DNA of 64,000 nucleotides from Hylemonella gracilis str. Niagara R (GTDB lineage Bacteria > Pseudomonadota > Gammaproteobacteria > Burkholderiales > Burkholderiaceae_C). Shown one piece after another: positions 62,586 to 64,000 of this stretch. The first letter of the stretch is position 1. Every line of letters begins with the position of its first letter. The notes beneath the pieces were generated by a model. It was not told the DNA's origin. It was given only the letters and a program-made list of their open reading frames with translations, and searched no databases. Location of the stretch: positions 470,670 through 534,669 of the forward strand of contig NZ_JEMG01000001.1 of assembly GCF_000600295.1 (NCBI RefSeq), read 5' to 3'. The position numbers and the translations under genes are program-made.

Positions 62586-63428
62586 TTGGCCGACAGGCTC
62601 GCCGCTCTCTTCACCCACTTCGCTGTAACGCCGCGCACCTTTCACAGTGGGCCGCTCTGCGGGATCAACAGCCTAGGCACCGAGGAGGGGCTCGGTCAGC
62701 TGCATGTGGTGCGCGAGGGGCAAGTCGATGTGTTCCATGGGACCAGCGCGCCTGTGCGCATCACGGTCCCCACCTTGCTGCTTTACCCGCGGCCCGTCCC
62801 GCGACGGTTCGTGACCGACGCAACCGTCGGCGCCGACATGGTCTGCGCTGACTTGCGCTTCGAGGGTGGGGCGGTGAACCCGGTGCAGGCCGCCCTGCCC
62901 GACCACGTGTTCATCCCGCTGGAGCGGCTGGCAGACAGCCAGCCCGTGCTGGCTCTGTTGTTCGCCGAGGCTTCCAGCGACAAATGCGGCAGACAGACCC
63001 TGCTCGACAGTCTCTTTGAAGTCCTGCTGGTGCAAGTGTTGCGTGAACTCATGGCGCAAGGTCAGATCGGTTCCGGCATGCTGGCGGGCATGGCGCATCC
63101 GAAGCTGCGCAAGGCCGTCACCGCCATGCATGACGAGCCGGCGCACCCCTGGTCCTTGGAGGAACTGGCGGAGCAAGCGGGGATGTCCCGCACCGCCTTC
63201 GCCAGCAGATTCAAAGAGGTCGTGGGCGTGACACCAGGCCAGTACCTGCAGTCATGGCGACTCGGTCTGGCGCAAAAGCGGGTATACCAAGGCATGCCCA
63301 TGCACCTGGTGGCCGAAGAGGTGGGTTATGCCGACGATGCAGCGCTCTCCAGGGCTTTCAAGGCACACACGGGCCTCTCGCCCAGGGACTGGCGCAAGCG
63401 ACAACCGCATTGGACGGGCCGGTCGTAG
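62586..63428 (+). CDS. AraC-family regulator with cupin-type sensor domain
   Basis: A 280-residue regulator. The N-terminal half has the cupin_6 pattern (FHSGPLCGINSLGTEEGLGQLHVVREGQVDV...TLLLYPRPVPRRF). The C-terminal AraC domain is WSLEELAEQAGMSRTAFASRFKEVVGVTPGQYLQSWRLGLAQ and VAEEVGYADDAALSRAFKAHTGLSPRDWR. TTG 62586 is likely the start, since GGAG lies 7-8 bases upstream; TTG 62574 is the longest option. Before the insertion, the alpha/beta hydrolase gene (now ending at 16776) was its divergent neighbour about 120 bases away, which suggests it controls that hydrolase. Confidence 0.88.
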   Translation: MADRLAALFTHFAVTPRTFHSGPLCGINSLGTEEGLGQLHVVREGQVDVFHGTSAPVRITVPTLLLYPRPVPRRFVTDATVGADMVCADLRFEGGAVNPVQAALPDHVFIPLERLADSQPVLALLFAEASSDKCGRQTLLDSLFEVLLVQVLRELMAQGQIGSGMLAGMAHPKLRKAVTAMHDEPAHPWSLEELAEQAGMSRTAFASRFKEVVGVTPGQYLQSWRLGLAQKRVYQGMPMHLVAEEVGYADDAALSRAFKAHTGLSPRDWRKRQPHWTGRS

Positions 63429-63506
63429 TTCGCGATGTCCAGCCTTCCCGTCGTGCCATGTGGACCTGATCGACCATCCCCACAGCCGAGCCGCCGCTGA
63501 TCTGAA

Positions 63507-63535
63507 GCCTGTTCCTGAAAGGAGCAGGCCTTTTT
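63507..63535 (+). terminator. Rho-independent terminator of the AraC gene
   Basis: GCCTGTTCCT (63507-63516) pairs with AGGAGCAGGC (63520-63529) with one G-U pair and a 3-base loop; CTTTTT follows. Confidence 0.9.
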
Positions 63536-63629
63536 ATTTCTGTCCTGGAAACAGCTGGTTACCTTATAAAGCGTGCACTCTCGCGAGCATTCGTTGGGGC
63601 TTGATAAGATTTCTTCTCATTCGTGAGAC

Positions 63630-63703
63630 AAGGCACACCTGAGCGAAAGCCAGGGTCGCAAAGCTACCGGTCTAAGTCGAACAGACATGACAGCGGGGTT
63701 GCC
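63630..63703 (+). ncRNA. Cyclic-di-GMP-I (GEMM-I) riboswitch
   Basis: The sequence has the conserved GEMM-I elements in order: GGCACACC, GCGAAAGCCAGGGTCGCAAAG (with the GNRA-like loop and the invariant CGCAAAGC), CTACCGGTCTAAG, ATGACAGC and GGGTTGCC. The outer GGCA and TGCC can pair as the P1 stem. A following hairpin TTGCC/GGCAA (63699-63715) could be part of the expression platform. It would sense c-di-GMP and control the downstream gene starting at 63894. The 63704-63893 leader has no gene I support. Confidence 0.88.
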
Positions 63704-63893
63704 AAGCTGCGGCAATGGGGCGTACAGCCCTGAACAGCTTGCGGGGTGCGCTTGGTGCGTGGCCTCCCTCCTTCTTCTGTCTCTGTTCTTTTCCGGGTTT
63801 GCGGGTTTACTTGTCTCCGACAGGGGCATGCTGTGTTCGTCTTCGCCTGAGGGCGGGCGCACTGCATGAGTTGGGAAGAGCAGGGAGAGAAGC

Positions 63894-64000
63894 ATGAAAC
63901 GCTCAGCGCTGGGTGTGTCGTACGGATTGGCTTGTGTGGGGAAGGCCATCGTCAGGCCATGGACTCACCATTACCACGGGGAACAGGACCGCCGCCTCGG
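63894..64000 (+). CDS. Start of a gene under the c-di-GMP riboswitch (cut by window end)
   Basis: ATG 63894 follows a strong GGGAGAGAAG ribosome site, and the frame (MKRSALGVSYGLACV...) is open to the window edge. Only 35 residues are visible and do not identify it. A position about 190 bases behind a riboswitch, with a strong ribosome site, supports a real gene. Confidence 0.6.
   Translation, partial: MKRSALGVSYGLACVGKAIVRPWTHHYHGEQDRRL

Noticed and set aside
63687..63869. Open frame starting within the riboswitch (MTAGLPSCGNG...)
   Set aside because: Its ATG is the conserved ATGACAGC segment of the GEMM-I core and no ribosome site precedes it.

Overview
The window comes from a GC-rich betaproteobacterium, most likely a member of the Burkholderiales close to Comamonadaceae. 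I infer this from the high-GC housekeeping genes, the neighbourhoods tsaB-rimI-uracil-DNA glycosylase and uvrA-MFS-ssb, and protein similarity judged by eye. No species can be named from the sequence alone.

Bases 1-16776 are chromosomal backbone. They hold tsaB (cut by the window edge), rimI, a family 4/5-type uracil-DNA glycosylase, a MarR regulator next to a VanA-like Rieske oxygenase, pyrF, a hotdog thioesterase, an arginase, a nitroreductase, an EamA permease, a vapBC toxin-antitoxin pair with a clear promoter and operator, uvrA, a ClC channel, an MFS transporter, ssb and an exported alpha/beta hydrolase. Backbone resumes at 62464 with an AraC-type regulator. It is followed by a cyclic-di-GMP-I riboswitch at about 63630-63703 and the start of a gene cut by the right edge.

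The main discovery is that everything from 16779 to 62458 (45,680 bp) is one Tn7-like transposon. Its two ends match as inverted repeats at 21 of 25 positions (TGTCG...ACAATTGAGTC...GCAAT). It is flanked by a perfect 5-bp target duplication (CATGA at 16774-16778 and 62459-62463), and extra copies of the end motif sit just inside both ends. The element encodes TnsA, TnsB (DDE), TnsC (AAA+) and two different TniQ/TnsD-type proteins in one tightly overlapping operon (32393 down to 25298). It landed on the start codon of the alpha/beta hydrolase gene, so it has separated that gene from the AraC-type regulator that was once its divergent neighbour about 120 bp away.

The cargo has three blocks. Left of the tns operon is a defence block: a type II CBASS (patatin phospholipase CapV, DncV-like nucleotidyltransferase, E1-E2 Cap2, JAB peptidase Cap3) whose first gene is a small DUF2188 protein, with a divergent CapH/CapP-like repressor-protease pair; then a two-gene HEXXH-peptidase plus DUF2971 operon. 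Right of tns (32.5-38.9 kb) is a block of small regulators and enzymes: XRE plus a membrane protein, DUF433, a MbcA/Xre-type antitoxin domain, a sirtuin, two HAD proteins, a metallophosphoesterase and an unknown protein. From 39 to 60.5 kb is a metal and redox resistance block: ChrA, an ArsR-rhodanese regulator, His-rich EamA and HupE transporters, CzcICBA, and an operon of a methyltransferase-like membrane protein, a metallochaperone, a P1B ATPase, DsbB, a DsbA-like protein and SCO. A CadR/PbrR-type MerR regulator lies at the end of that operon, and two promoters with 19-bp spacers and central dyads look like its targets. Decayed IS fragments and a deleted EamA copy lie between the blocks.
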